Of a stretch of 64,000 nucleotides of DNA, positions 48,729 to 57,675 are shown in pieces (position 1 is the stretch's first letter; each line of letters opens with the position of its first letter). Made by a program: the position numbers and the translations under genes. The stretch is from Rhizobium sp. Q54 (lineage in GTDB: Bacteria > Pseudomonadota > Alphaproteobacteria > Rhizobiales > Xanthobacteraceae): positions 1-64,000 of the forward strand of contig CAMDSH010000005.1 of NCBI GenBank assembly GCA_945907045.1, in the 5' to 3' direction. The notes beneath the pieces are model-generated. The model did no database searches. It saw only the letters and a program-made list of their open reading frames with translations, and was not told the origin of the DNA.

Positions 48729-49088
48729 ATGCCGAAAATCCTGCTGGCCGAAGACGATACCGACATGCGCCGCTTCCTCGTCAAGGCGCTGCAAAACGCC
48801 GGCTTCGACGTGACCTCCTATGACAACGGGCTGTCCGCCTATCAGCGGCTGCGCGAGGAACCCTTCGAGCTGCTCCTGACCGACATCGTGATGCCGGAAA
48901 TGGACGGCATCGAGCTGGCCCGCCGCGCGGCGGAACTCGACCCCGACATCAAGATCATGTTCATCACCGGATTTGCCGCCGTCGCGCTCAATGCGGATTC
49001 CACCGCGCCAAAGCAGGCCAAGGTGCTGTCCAAGCCGATCCACCTGCGCGATCTGGTCAACGAAGTGAACAAGATGCTGGCGGCTTGA
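48729..49088 (+). CDS. cpdR: Cell-cycle response regulator CpdR
   Basis: A 119-residue single-domain receiver. The acidic pair lies in LLAEDDTD, the phospho-acceptor is Asp52 in LLLTDIVMPEMDG, Thr is in MFITGFA, and Lys in VLSKPIHL. The C-terminal alanine pair (MLAA) is typical for CpdR, which when unphosphorylated primes ClpXP to degrade cell-cycle regulators such as CtrA-pathway factors. It is phosphorylated by the CckA-ChpT relay, whose genes are not in the window. The upstream 250-base gap has no other gene; a short ATAAG-TC-TTAT palindrome is present near 48671. Confidence 0.92.
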   Translation: MPKILLAEDDTDMRRFLVKALQNAGFDVTSYDNGLSAYQRLREEPFELLLTDIVMPEMDGIELARRAAELDPDIKIMFITGFAAVALNADSTAPKQAKVLSKPIHLRDLVNEVNKMLAA

Positions 49089-49159
49089 GCTGCGATTGAA
49101 TCACCGTTTGCGGTCCTTGCCTCGCTCTTTTTAAGCCGATAAGACCTGACCCGATAAAC

Positions 49160-49234
49160 GGGCGCGTAGCTCAGCGGGAGAGCACCTCCTTGACATGGAG
49201 GGGGTCACAGGTTCGATCCCTGTCGCGCCCACCA
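49160..49234 (+). tRNA. tRNA-Val (anticodon GAC)
   Basis: A 75-base cloverleaf with encoded CCA. The acceptor stem is GGGCGCG (49160-49166) with CGCGCCC (49224-49230). The D arm is TAGCTCAGCGGGAGAGCA, and the anticodon stem CCTCC/GGAGG encloses TTGACAT, giving anticodon GAC. The T loop is GGTTCGATCC. No intron. Confidence 0.97.
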
Positions 49235-49287
49235 GCCTTTGTTTGCTCCGCAAACTTCGGCTGGCGAGCCAGCAAAAAATCCCGTCC

Positions 49288-50433
49288 CTATTTCCAGAAC
49301 TGCTTTGAGGCGAGGCGCGCGCCTTCCGCCATCGCGGCCATCTTCGCCCATACGACGTCCGGATCGACCGCCGCCTGGCCGACCCAGGTGCCGTAGCCGC
49401 AGTCGCTGCCGGCGATGACGTTCTCGCGCCCGACCAGGTTCGCGTAACGCGCGATGCGCTGCGCGATCAATTCCGGGTGCTCGATGAAGTTCGACTTCGA
49501 CTCAATCACGCCGGGGATCAGCACCTTGCCCTCGGGCAGCTTCACCGTCTCGAACAGCGTCCACTCGTGCGCGTGGCGCGGGTTGGCGGCTTCCAGCGAG
49601 ATCGCGCTCGGGCGCGCCGTGAACACGATGTCGATGACGTCTTTGAGCGGCACGTCGCAATGGTGCGGGCCTTCGTAATTGCCCCAGCACAGATGCATCC
49701 TGAGTTGTTCGGGCGGGATATTGGCGAGCGCGTGGTTGAGCGCCTCGACGTGCTGCCGCGCGCGCTTGCGGAATTCCTCGGTGCTCAGGTCCGCGTACTG
49801 GATGTGGCGGCCCATCGCCAAATCGGGACAGTCGATCTGCAGGACGAAGCCGGCTTTCGCGATGGTTTCGTATTCATGCCGCATCGCATCCGCGATGGCC
49901 GCAAGATAAGCCTCATGGCTTGGGTAGTGATCGTTGCGGAAAAAAAGCGACACCACGCCGGGCGAGGCCGCACTCATGAACACGCCCGCGGGTTTCTTGT
50001 CTTTGAGCGCGGCTTTGAGATTGTCGACATCGTCGTGAGCTGCCTGCGCGTCGCGCACCTTGATCGGTGCGTTGCAGGCCGGCGTCTTGCGGCGCGAGCG
50101 GCCGGGGTCGCCGAACACTTTCTTCTGCAAATTCGGGAACTGCGCGAGGTCCTGATAGATGAAAGTGTTGCCGGTGCCGCCAAAACCATCAAGACGGTCT
50201 TTGACGTAAGTGGCGTAGCTCGGCTTCGACATCTCGCCGTCGTTGACGAGGTCGATGCCCGCTTGCGTCTGCTTCCCCACCACTTCGGCCACCGCCGCGC
50301 GCACGCGCGCGTTAAGCGCGGAGCCGTCCACCGGCACGCCGCCTTCCTTGGCGTACATCATGCGGATGAGGTCTTCGGGCCGCGGCAGGCTGCCGGTATG
50401 GGTGGTCAGAAAGCGCTCGGTACTGCGTTGCAT
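49288..50433 (-). CDS. MetE C-terminal-like (cobalamin-independent methionine synthase family) protein
   Basis: A 381-residue protein homologous to the C-terminal catalytic barrel of MetE, without the N-terminal half. Visible blocks are TTHTGSLPRP, GEMSKPSYATYV, the HLCWGNYEGPHH zinc-ligand region (His-x-Cys), EAANPRHAHEW and a GSDCGYGTWVGQ segment with the second cysteine. Such stand-alone proteins may transfer methyl groups from folate- or other one-carbon donors and are not always methionine synthases. It converges with nothing; tRNA-Val lies just beyond its 3' end. Confidence 0.8.
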   Translation of the reverse strand: MQRSTERFLTTHTGSLPRPEDLIRMMYAKEGGVPVDGSALNARVRAAVAEVVGKQTQAGIDLVNDGEMSKPSYATYVKDRLDGFGGTGNTFIYQDLAQFPNLQKKVFGDPGRSRRKTPACNAPIKVRDAQAAHDDVDNLKAALKDKKPAGVFMSAASPGVVSLFFRNDHYPSHEAYLAAIADAMRHEYETIAKAGFVLQIDCPDLAMGRHIQYADLSTEEFRKRARQHVEALNHALANIPPEQLRMHLCWGNYEGPHHCDVPLKDVIDIVFTARPSAISLEAANPRHAHEWTLFETVKLPEGKVLIPGVIESKSNFIEHPELIAQRIARYANLVGRENVIAGSDCGYGTWVGQAAVDPDVVWAKMAAMAEGARLASKQFWK

Positions 50434-50563
50434 GGTTCCCCCGTCACCCGGACTGTATGCACGCCGGCGGCGCTAACCAAGCCTGAAGGGCATCTGCGGC
50501 CTATGCGTTGACAGAGTGGGATGCGGCCCGTATGAACCCGGCAACAACCCAAACGAGATCGTC

Positions 50564-50689
50564 ATGAAAGTTCGTAATTCGCTGAAATCCCTGCGCGGCC
50601 GCCATCGCGACAACCGCATCGTGCGCCGCAAGGGCCGGGTCTACGTCATCAACAAGACCCATCGCCGCTTCAAGGCTCGTCAGGGCTAA
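50564..50689 (+). CDS. rpmJ: 50S ribosomal protein L36 (cysteine-free type)
   Basis: A 41-residue very basic protein beginning [10 protein letters not shown] and ending with the KARQG tail. It matches the YkgO-like, zinc-independent form: the C-x2-C/C-x-H zinc knuckle of classical L36 is absent. Most alphaproteobacteria use this form as the only L36. It is a single-gene unit followed by a terminator. The start is fixed by the conserved MKVRNS. Confidence 0.93.
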   Translation: MKVRNSLKSLRGRHRDNRIVRRKGRVYVINKTHRRFKARQG

Positions 50690-50695
50690 GCGGCA

Positions 50696-50719
50696 GACGC
50701 CCGGCGGGCGTCTCTTCTC
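50696..50719 (+). terminator. Rho-independent terminator of rpmJ
   Basis: GACGCCC (50696-50702) and GGGCGTC (50706-50712) form a perfect 7-bp stem with loop GGC, followed by TCTTCTC. It lies seven bases after the rpmJ stop. Confidence 0.7.
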
Positions 50720-50766
50720 ATCGTTTCCATCCTTGCGCGTCTGGGCAGAGAGCATAGACTTTGCCT

Positions 50767-51375
50767 ATGCGCTTTCGATTCCTTGCCTTGGCTCTTTGCG
50801 CCGGTCTCGTGGCGGCAAGCTCGCCCGCCTCGGCGCAGAAGGGCAACTGGATCCAGCCGCCCGACAAGCTGCCGCGCGTCCAGCGCAACGACCCCACGCG
50901 CAATCTCGATTTTCTGTTTGAGGCGCTCAAAGTCGCGCCCGACGACACCAGCGCCAAGGCGATCGAGCAGCGCATCTGGTCGCTCTGGGTGATCTCGCGC
51001 AGCGACACCGCCAATCTGCTGATGACGCGCGTGAAGACCGCGGTGGAGGCAAAAGACCTCGACCTCGCGATCAAGCTGCTCGATTCAATCGTCATCATCC
51101 GCCCGGATTACATCGAAGCCTGGAACCGGCGCGCGACGATCTATTATCTGAAAAAGGATTTCGGCAATTCGCTTGCCGATATCCGCCAGGTGCTGCAGCG
51201 CGAGCCGCGCCATTTCGGCGCGCTATCGGGCTTGGGCCTGATCATGCAGGAGATCGGCGACGACAAGCGCGCGCTGGAAGTTTACCGCCGCGCGCTCGAT
51301 GTCTATCCGCGGCTGGAAAAAATCCCCGATCTGGTGAAGTCGCTGACCGAAAAGGTCGAGGGGCGGGATATCTAG
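50767..51375 (+). CDS. TPR-repeat exported protein
   Basis: A 202-residue protein with a Sec signal peptide (MRFRFLALALCAGLVAASS, cleavage near ASAQ). A C-terminal tetratricopeptide region (about 95-190) has the recurrent pattern of A-x-L-D-I/Y-P, e.g. YIEAWNRRATIYYLKKDF and ALEVYRRALDVYPRLEK. It is probably a periplasmic protein-interaction scaffold. An upstream TTG at 50761 adds two codons. Its stop overlaps the pyk stop by convergent arrangement (51372-51375). Confidence 0.8.
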   Translation: MRFRFLALALCAGLVAASSPASAQKGNWIQPPDKLPRVQRNDPTRNLDFLFEALKVAPDDTSAKAIEQRIWSLWVISRSDTANLLMTRVKTAVEAKDLDLAIKLLDSIVIIRPDYIEAWNRRATIYYLKKDFGNSLADIRQVLQREPRHFGALSGLGLIMQEIGDDKRALEVYRRALDVYPRLEKIPDLVKSLTEKVEGRDI

Positions 51376-52808
51376 ACGGCCTTCGCCGCGTCGCCGCCGA
51401 CGAATGCGATCCGCAGCATGTTGGTCGCACCCGGCGTGCCGAGCGGTAATCCAGCGACGATGATGACGCGCTGGCCGGCTTTCGCAAATCCGTCCTTGAA
51501 GGCGATGCGGCATGCGCGCTCAACCATGTCGTCCTGATCGTGCGCGTCCTCGGTGATGACGCAATGCACGCCCCACACCAGCGAGAGACGGCGGCCGGTC
51601 GCGATGTTCGGCGAGAGCGCCACGATCGGCGACTTCGGCCGCTCGCGCGCGACGCGCAAGCCCGTTGAGCCGGAACCGGTCCAGCAGATGATGGCGGAAA
51701 GATCGAGCGTCTCGGCGATCTGCCGCGCGGCGTCGGCGATGGCGTCGGCGCCGGTTGCTTCCGGCGCTGCGCGCTGCGCGCTGACGATGGAGCGGTAGTT
51801 CGGGTCGTTTTCCACTTCCTCGGCGATGCGGTTCATCGTCGCCACAGCCTCGACCGGAAATTGCCCGGCGGCGGATTCGGCGGAGAGCATCACAGCGTCC
51901 GCGCCCTCGAAGATCGCGGTGGCGACGTCGGAGACTTCCGCGCGCGTCGGCACCGGCGAGGTGATCATCGATTCCAGCATTTGCGTCGCCACGATCACCG
52001 GCTTGCCGGCGAGCCGCGCCATGCGGGTCATTTGCTTTTGAACGCCGGGAACTTTTTCCAGCGGCATTTCCACGCCGAGATCGCCGCGCGCCACCATCAG
52101 TGCATCGGCGAGTTCGAGAATTTCGGCGAGGCGATGCACCGCCTGCGGCTTCTCGATCTTGGCCATCACCGCCGCGCGCCCGCGCGTGATCTTCTTTGCC
52201 TCGGCGATGTCTTCGGGGCGCTGGATGAACGAGAGCGCCACCCAGTCGATGCCGGCATCGAGCGCGGCTTCGAGATCCGAGCGGTCCTTGTCGGCCAGCG
52301 CCGAGAACGGAATGGTGGAGTCGGGCAGGCTGACGCCCTTGCGGTCGGAAAGCTTGCCGCCGACCTCGACGCGCGTTTCGATCCGCTTGCCGTCCGCCTT
52401 CATGACCGAGAGGCGTACTTTGCCGTCGTCGAGGAGGAGCGTGTGCCCCGCCTCGACCCCGGCGAAAATTTCCGGATGCGGCAGCCAGACGCGCTTTGCA
52501 TCGCCCGCCGCGGAATCTGAATCCAGCACGAAGGTTGCGCCCTTCGCCAGCATCGCCGAGCCGCCGGTGAAGGTGCCGAGACGGAGTTTCGGCCCCTGCA
52601 GATCGAGCAGGATGCCGACCGGGCGGCCGTGATCGCGCTCGACCTTGCGAACGGAGGTAACCAGCTCGCGCATCTTGTCGTGCGAGGTGTGGCTCATGTT
52701 GATACGGAAGACATCGACGCCGGCCTCGAACAGCTTCGCCATCATCTTCGGATCGGATGACGAAGGACCGAGCGTTGCAACGATCTTGGCGCGGCGCAGG
52801 CGTCTCAT
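51372..52808 (-). CDS. pyk: Pyruvate kinase
   Basis: A 478-residue pyruvate kinase. RAKIVATLGPSS at the N-terminus, GADVFRINMSH-type block (VDVFRINMSHTSHDK), KIEKPQAVHRL with the catalytic lysine, MVARGDLGVEMP, and the TR-like TQMLESM block are all present, and the C-terminal allosteric domain carries ICWTGSGSTGL. It converts PEP and ADP to pyruvate and ATP. ATG 52808 is right for the family; the 40-residue upstream extension overlaps the DUF1036 gene. It sits beyond DUF1036 and glycerate kinase on the same strand. Confidence 0.94.
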   Translation of the reverse strand: MRRLRRAKIVATLGPSSSDPKMMAKLFEAGVDVFRINMSHTSHDKMRELVTSVRKVERDHGRPVGILLDLQGPKLRLGTFTGGSAMLAKGATFVLDSDSAAGDAKRVWLPHPEIFAGVEAGHTLLLDDGKVRLSVMKADGKRIETRVEVGGKLSDRKGVSLPDSTIPFSALADKDRSDLEAALDAGIDWVALSFIQRPEDIAEAKKITRGRAAVMAKIEKPQAVHRLAEILELADALMVARGDLGVEMPLEKVPGVQKQMTRMARLAGKPVIVATQMLESMITSPVPTRAEVSDVATAIFEGADAVMLSAESAAGQFPVEAVATMNRIAEEVENDPNYRSIVSAQRAAPEATGADAIADAARQIAETLDLSAIICWTGSGSTGLRVARERPKSPIVALSPNIATGRRLSLVWGVHCVITEDAHDQDDMVERACRIAFKDGFAKAGQRVIIVAGLPLGTPGATNMLRIAFVGGDAAKAV

Positions 52809-53350
52809 CGGTTCTGGCTTCCAGCGGGTGGGATGGTGCTCGGCGACGTTCGTCCGGGCAAAGGCACGCGTCCCGGCAGCGGACGGTCGGGCAATTGTTC
52901 GGATGTTTCGGTGAGCTGCACCGTCCATGAACGCTGCTCGCCGGTATCGACCTCAAAATAACCGGTGCGGTCGAAGCCGCGCGCCAGGCAATCCTCGGTG
53001 CCGCGAATGGTGAACTCCTTGTCGCGAGAGCACATGAAAGCCTGCCCCGACCACTCGCCACCGCGGTCGTAATCGAGAGCATAGATGTAATAGAAGCGCG
53101 CGACGAGGCCGCCGCGCAGCAGGGTTTCGCACGCACGCGCGGACAAATTCCACCAGCCTTCCGTGGTCCAGCCTTCGGCGTCCTTGTAGCCGATGGCGAC
53201 GCCGACGCGGCTGCTGGTGTTATTGCACAGGCGGAAATCCGCCGAGGCTGTCTGGCACAGCCAGGCCCATAGAAAGAGCGCGGCCGCCGCGCGAACGATC
53301 GCGGCGATGGCAAAGCGGCGCGGCAGTGCTGGTTGAGGCGATGGGTTCAC
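52805..53350 (-). CDS. DUF1036 family exported protein
   Basis: A 181-residue protein with a long hydrophobic N-terminal signal (about 15-37, IVRAAAALFLWAWLCQTASA) and a DUF1036 domain: DFRLCNNTSSRVGVAIGYKD, GWWNLSARACETLL, ALDYDRGGEWSG. The four conserved cysteines (in LCNN, ACETL, FMCSRD, EDCLARG) probably form disulphides in the periplasm. A Pro-rich tail ends the chain. The ATGA stop overlaps the pyk start, so DUF1036 and pyk are cotranscribed. Function unknown. Confidence 0.85.
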   Translation of the reverse strand: MNPSPQPALPRRFAIAAIVRAAAALFLWAWLCQTASADFRLCNNTSSRVGVAIGYKDAEGWTTEGWWNLSARACETLLRGGLVARFYYIYALDYDRGGEWSGQAFMCSRDKEFTIRGTEDCLARGFDRTGYFEVDTGEQRSWTVQLTETSEQLPDRPLPGRVPLPGRTSPSTIPPAGSQNR

Positions 53351-53395
53351 GTTTTTCTTGTCTGCTTCGTTTCGGGGCGGATTTCGCGTGAACCG

Positions 53396-54685
53396 TTAGG
53401 CGCTGTCAACGAGAATGGCCCGGAAGTCGTTCACATTGGTATAGGTCGGCCCGGTTTTCAAAAGATCGTCCAGGCTGGCGAAGAATCCGGTCGAATCGTT
53501 GTCGGCGAGAAACGCGGCTGGATCGAGGCCGAGCGTGCGCGCCCGCGCTGCGCTCATCCCGTCAACGTGGGCGCCCGCCGGATCGTCCGCTTTGCCCGCG
53601 CCGCCGTCCGTTCCGTCGGTATCGCCCGCGAGGGCGGCAATTCCATTTGCGCCGTCGAGGGCCACAGCCAGTGCCAGCGCATATTCCTGATTGGGTCCGC
53701 CTTTGCCCTTGCCGCGAATGGTGACGGTCAATTCCCCGCCGGAGAGAATAACGGCGCGCCGCCCCTGGCCTTGCAGATCGCGCGCGAGCTTGGCGTGCGC
53801 GGCGGCGACATCGCGCGCTTCGCCTTCGACCTGATCGCCGAGGAAGACGCATTCGTAACCGGCGGAGATGACGGCGGCTTGCGCGGCGCGGAACGCATCC
53901 GCCGGGCGCGCGACCAGATGAAATTTTGTATTGGCGAAAGCCGGATCGCCGGGTTTGGGCGATTCATTCGCCGGATCGTTGAGCGCACGTCCAACGGCGG
54001 CGGGCAATTCAAGTTTGAAGCGCGCGACAATGGCGCGGGCATCGGCAAGTGTCGTCGGATCGGGAACCGTCGGCCCCGAACCGATAACGGCGGGATCGTC
54101 ATGCGGCACATCGGAAATCGCGAGCGTGACGACGCGCGCAGGGTGAGCGCGGCGCGCCAGCCGTCCGCCTTTAATGCGCGAGAGATGTTTGCGCACCGTG
54201 TTGATCTCGGTGATGTTGGCGCCCGAACGAAGCAGCGCGCGCGTCACCGCCTGCTTGTCGGAAAAACTCAGACCATCCGCGGGCGCGATCCAGTTGGCGG
54301 ACGCGCCGCCCGACATCAGCGCCAGCACCAGATCGTTCGCCCCGGCGGCATCGGCGAGTTTGAGCGTCTGCTCGGCGGCTTGCAGCCCCGCCGCATCCGG
54401 AACCGGATGGCCGGCCTCGACCACGGGGATAAGTTTTGTCGGACGCCCATAACCGTGGCGAGTGACCGCGAGCCCTGTGAGACGGTCTTCCGGCAATGCG
54501 GCATGCTGGAGATAAAAATTCTCCGCCACTTCGGTCATCGAACCCGCGGCTTTGCCGGCGGCGAGAATAATAAGCCGTCCAGACGGCGGTTTCGGCAGAT
54601 GCGGCGGCAGGCAGGCGAGCGGATGCGCCGCCGCTGTTGCAGTGCGAAACAGACCTGCGAGAAAAGCGCGCGGGGGGGTGTTCAT
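53396..54685 (-). CDS. Glycerate 2-kinase (MOFRL family)
   Basis: A 429-residue glycerate kinase of the GckA/TtuD type. The N-terminal nucleotide-binding region contains LIILAAGKAAGSMTEVAE, LMSGGASANW, and KHLSRIKGGRLAR. The C-terminal MOFRL domain has GGPNQEYALALA and AGDTDGTDGGAG. It phosphorylates D-glycerate to 2-phosphoglycerate. With pyk two genes downstream on the same strand, the product can go through enolase to PEP and pyruvate; ttuD and a pyruvate kinase pair in the same way in tartrate operons. ATG 54685 is preferred to an upstream GTG-type extension. Confidence 0.88.
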   Translation of the reverse strand: MNTPPRAFLAGLFRTATAAAHPLACLPPHLPKPPSGRLIILAAGKAAGSMTEVAENFYLQHAALPEDRLTGLAVTRHGYGRPTKLIPVVEAGHPVPDAAGLQAAEQTLKLADAAGANDLVLALMSGGASANWIAPADGLSFSDKQAVTRALLRSGANITEINTVRKHLSRIKGGRLARRAHPARVVTLAISDVPHDDPAVIGSGPTVPDPTTLADARAIVARFKLELPAAVGRALNDPANESPKPGDPAFANTKFHLVARPADAFRAAQAAVISAGYECVFLGDQVEGEARDVAAAHAKLARDLQGQGRRAVILSGGELTVTIRGKGKGGPNQEYALALAVALDGANGIAALAGDTDGTDGGAGKADDPAGAHVDGMSAARARTLGLDPAAFLADNDSTGFFASLDDLLKTGPTYTNVNDFRAILVDSA

Positions 54686-54722
54686 GCGTTCACAATAGCT
54701 GCCCACCCGCGAAAAACCTGCT

Positions 54723-54752
54723 TATAATAAGAATAGTTTGAATACAAACTAT
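54723..54752 (+). promoter_or_regulatory. Promoter and dyad operator of the molybdenum hydroxylase operon
   Basis: A perfect TATAAT (54723-54728) stands 17 bases after a poor -35 (TGCCCA). Five bases after the -10, a perfect 8-bp inverted repeat ATAGTTTG-AATA-CAAACTAT (54733-54752) covers the expected start of transcription. A repressor bound there would block the operon at 54879-57557. No regulator gene is adjacent. Confidence 0.6.
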
Positions 54753-54878
54753 CACCTGGGCGCGAGCCGTTTTTTTTCAGGTGGGCCGATCAGCGCTGTT
54801 GCCGCGGGAAGCGCGGGCAGCGCCAAAAAATCGAGCGGGCCAACCCGCAACCAACAACACTACTCTCGGGGGAGACGA

Positions 54879-55337
54879 ATGGCAGCCGTCGGATTCAACA
54901 TCAACGGAAAAGCTGTGAGCGTGGACGTGGAAACGGACACGCCGTTGCTTTGGGTGGTGCGCGAGCACCTTAAACTCACCGGCACCAAATTCGGGTGCGG
55001 TTCGGGACTGTGCGGGTCGTGCACCGTCCACGTGGACGGCAAGGCCGTCCGCTCGTGTCAGACTTCGGTGTCGCAGGTCAGCGGCAAGAAGGTCGTGACG
55101 ATCGAGGGATTGTCGCCGACCAACTCGCATCCGCTGCAGAAAGCCTGGGTCGCCGAGCAGGTGCCGCAGTGCGGCTACTGCCAGTCCGGCCAGATCATGC
55201 AGGCGGCCGAGCTTCTCGCAGCAAACAAGAAGCCGACGCGCGAGCAGATCGTCACGCACATGGACGGCAACATCTGCCGTTGCGGAACGTACCCGCGCAT
55301 CGTTCGCGCCATCCAACGCGCCGCGAAGGAGGCCTGA
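54879..55337 (+). CDS. iorA: (2Fe-2S) subunit of a molybdenum hydroxylase, isoquinoline 1-oxidoreductase alpha type
   Basis: A 152-residue iron-sulfur subunit with a plant-ferredoxin-like N-terminal cluster (CGSGLCGSC plus a fourth Cys in VRSC) and a C-terminal helical cluster (CGYCQSGQI and ICRCGTY). It transfers electrons from the molybdopterin subunit to a cytochrome or quinone. The ATG at 54879 has GGGGGAG six bases upstream. The next gene starts four bases after the stop, so the two subunits are cotranslated. Confidence 0.92.
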   Translation: MAAVGFNINGKAVSVDVETDTPLLWVVREHLKLTGTKFGCGSGLCGSCTVHVDGKAVRSCQTSVSQVSGKKVVTIEGLSPTNSHPLQKAWVAEQVPQCGYCQSGQIMQAAELLAANKKPTREQIVTHMDGNICRCGTYPRIVRAIQRAAKEA

Positions 55338-55340
55338 GTC

Positions 55341-57557
55341 ATGAACGAACAGATCAAAAACAACACGCTGGAAATCTCCCGCCGAGGCTTCACCAAGGGC
55401 GCGGCCGGATTGACCTTCTCTTTCGTGCTCGGCGGCTCCGTCGCCGGTCACATGGCGAAAGCATTCGCCGCCGAAGGCGCCAAGCTCAATGCCTGGGTGA
55501 CCATCGGCACCGACGGCATCGTCACGATCCTCTGCCCGTCGGCGGAAATGGGTCAGGGCGTGCTCACGTCGTTGCCGCTGATCCTGGCGGAAGAACTCGA
55601 CGCCGACTGGTCGAAGGTGAAGGCCGAATTCGCTCCGGCCAATCCGAAGGTGTTCGGCAATCCGCACGAACTGTTCAAAGGTGCGCAGATCACCGCCGCC
55701 AGCGTTTCGGTTCCCGGTTATTTCATGCCGCTTCGCATGGCTGGCGCTCAGGCGCGCCGCGTCCTGATCGACAGCGTTGCTGCGGAATGGAAAGTGCCGG
55801 CGGCTGAACTGTCGACCGACAAGGGCTTCGTCATTCACAAGAAGTCGGGACGGAAAATCTCCTACGGCGACGTCGCCAAGTTCGCCAAGATCCCGGCGGA
55901 GCCGCCGAAGATCACGGAAGCCGATCTCAAGAAGCCGTCGCAGTTCAAGCTGATCGGCCGCAAGGACATCGGCCGCATCGACGTGCCCGGCAAATCCAAT
56001 GGCTCGGCCAAATACGGCATCGACGTTCAGGTGCCGGGAATGGTCTACGCTTCAGTGTTGCAGGCGCCGCTGGAAGGCTCGAAGGCAGAAGTCCTCAACA
56101 TGGAGGACGTCTCCAAGATCAAGGGCGTTGCCAGGGTCATCCCGTTGCCGTTCGGTGTCGCCGTTATCGGCGAAACCGTCGAGGCGACGCGGGCCGGCCG
56201 CAACGCGCTCAAGGTCAAGTGGGATACGTCCGCCGCGACAGCGGCCAACACCGACTCGGAAAAAAACAAGGCGGATTATGCCCGGCAGGGCAAGGATCCG
56301 GCCGCCAAGGCGATCACCGAATATAAAGTCGGCGATGCCGCGGCGGCGCTCGGTGGCGCTGCCAAGACAATGGAAGCGGCCTACTGGTCTGAGTACTGCT
56401 ACCACGCGCAGATGGAGCCGATGAACGCCGTCGCCAAGGTTGCGGAAGACGGGCAATCGGCGGAAATCTGGACCGGCACGCAGTTCGGCGCGCTGGCTGC
56501 CGGCATCATCTCCGGCATCCTCAAAACCACGCCGGACAAGATCAAGATCAACCAGCAACTGCTGGGCGGCGGTTACGGACGGCGCATTTGGCCGGACGCC
56601 GCCATCCAGGCGACGATTCTGTCCAACATCACCAAGAAGCCGGTGAAGCTGCTCCTCACGCGCGAGGATGACGTCGCGGCTGCGCGGCCGCGTCCGATGA
56701 CCCATCACGTTCTCAAGGCGGGTCTCGATGCCAAGGGCAATCTCGTCGGCTGGCATCATCGTCTCGTGTCCGAGAACGTCGATGCGGTGGCGGCGCCGCC
56801 GCGCTTCCAGGCGACCGGAGGCAAGGACTACATCGGCGCGCGCGGTCTCGATCAAGCGTTCTATGCCATACCCAACGTGCAAGCGGAGTACGTGCGAGAA
56901 GTCCGCGGCATGCGGGTGCACGCCTGGCGCGGGATCGGTGCGGGCTACAACAAGTTCGCGGCGGAATCCTTCGTCGATGAAGTTGCAAACGCAACCGGCA
57001 AGGACCCGCTCGCGTTCCGGCTCGAACTGACGAAGAACCATCCGCGAGCGCAGGCGGTCATCAAGACGGTGGTCGAGATGTCCGACTTCAAGCGCAAGCG
57101 GCCGGGCCGCGGCATGGGCATCGCCTTCTCCGACTACCACGGCGCATTTTCCGCCGGCGTGGCGGAAGTGTCGGTGGATGCCAAGAGCGGCAAGATCAAG
57201 GTGCACAATTACTGGGTTGCAGCGGACCCCGGCCTGGTTATCCAGCCGGACAGCGTGCACGCCCAGCTTGAAAGCTCCGTGGTCTACGGTCTGAGCGCCG
57301 CGCTGCTTGAGGAGCTGACCGTGAAGGACGGCGCCATCCAGCAGACGAACTTCAACGACTACCAGGTGCTGCGGATGAGCGATCTGCCGGAGATCCACAC
57401 CAGGATCGTCACGACCAACAATCCGCCCGCGGGTATGGGCGAGATCGGCGTCGTGGCGGTGGCTCCTGCGATCGCCAACGGCATCTTCCAGCTCACCGGC
57501 AAGCGGCTTCGCCACCTGCCGATGTCGGCGGAGCGGGTGAAAAAAGCGCTCGCTTAA
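55341..57557 (+). CDS. iorB: Molybdopterin-binding subunit of a hydroxylase, isoquinoline 1-oxidoreductase beta type
   Basis: A 738-residue xanthine-oxidase-family catalytic subunit with a twin-arginine-like leader ISRRGFTKG and a hydrophobic stretch that implies Tat export. Two homologous halves follow, the second having GGGYGRRI near residue 410 and RVHAWRGIGAGYNKF, and the C-terminal MGEIGVV-type motif with the catalytic glutamate (GMGEIGVVAVAPAIANGI). As in IorB proteins the two main domains are on one chain. It hydroxylates an N-heterocycle or aldehyde using water; substrate unknown. A strong terminator follows. Confidence 0.9.
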   Translation: MNEQIKNNTLEISRRGFTKGAAGLTFSFVLGGSVAGHMAKAFAAEGAKLNAWVTIGTDGIVTILCPSAEMGQGVLTSLPLILAEELDADWSKVKAEFAPANPKVFGNPHELFKGAQITAASVSVPGYFMPLRMAGAQARRVLIDSVAAEWKVPAAELSTDKGFVIHKKSGRKISYGDVAKFAKIPAEPPKITEADLKKPSQFKLIGRKDIGRIDVPGKSNGSAKYGIDVQVPGMVYASVLQAPLEGSKAEVLNMEDVSKIKGVARVIPLPFGVAVIGETVEATRAGRNALKVKWDTSAATAANTDSEKNKADYARQGKDPAAKAITEYKVGDAAAALGGAAKTMEAAYWSEYCYHAQMEPMNAVAKVAEDGQSAEIWTGTQFGALAAGIISGILKTTPDKIKINQQLLGGGYGRRIWPDAAIQATILSNITKKPVKLLLTREDDVAAARPRPMTHHVLKAGLDAKGNLVGWHHRLVSENVDAVAAPPRFQATGGKDYIGARGLDQAFYAIPNVQAEYVREVRGMRVHAWRGIGAGYNKFAAESFVDEVANATGKDPLAFRLELTKNHPRAQAVIKTVVEMSDFKRKRPGRGMGIAFSDYHGAFSAGVAEVSVDAKSGKIKVHNYWVAADPGLVIQPDSVHAQLESSVVYGLSAALLEELTVKDGAIQQTNFNDYQVLRMSDLPEIHTRIVTTNNPPAGMGEIGVVAVAPAIANGIFQLTGKRLRHLPMSAERVKKALA

Positions 57558-57575
57558 AGCTGTCGAAAACAAAGC

Positions 57576-57616
57576 CCCGCCGCGCGTCCGAAATGACCGC
57601 GGCGGGTTTTCTTTTG
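57576..57616 (+). terminator. Rho-independent terminator of the molybdenum hydroxylase operon
   Basis: CCCGCCGCG (57576-57584) pairs with CGCGGCGGG (57598-57606), followed by TTTTCTTTT. It lies 19 bases after the stop codon. Confidence 0.88.
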
Positions 57617-57675
57617 CCTATGGCGGGTTCACTTGCGCGGGCTTATCTTCACGTCAGAACGCGAGGACATGGATC

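Noticed and set aside
49160-49287. tRNA-Val as an integration site with an attached island
   Set aside because: The flanking genes are ordinary chromosomal genes, and I see no duplicated 3' tRNA end downstream.
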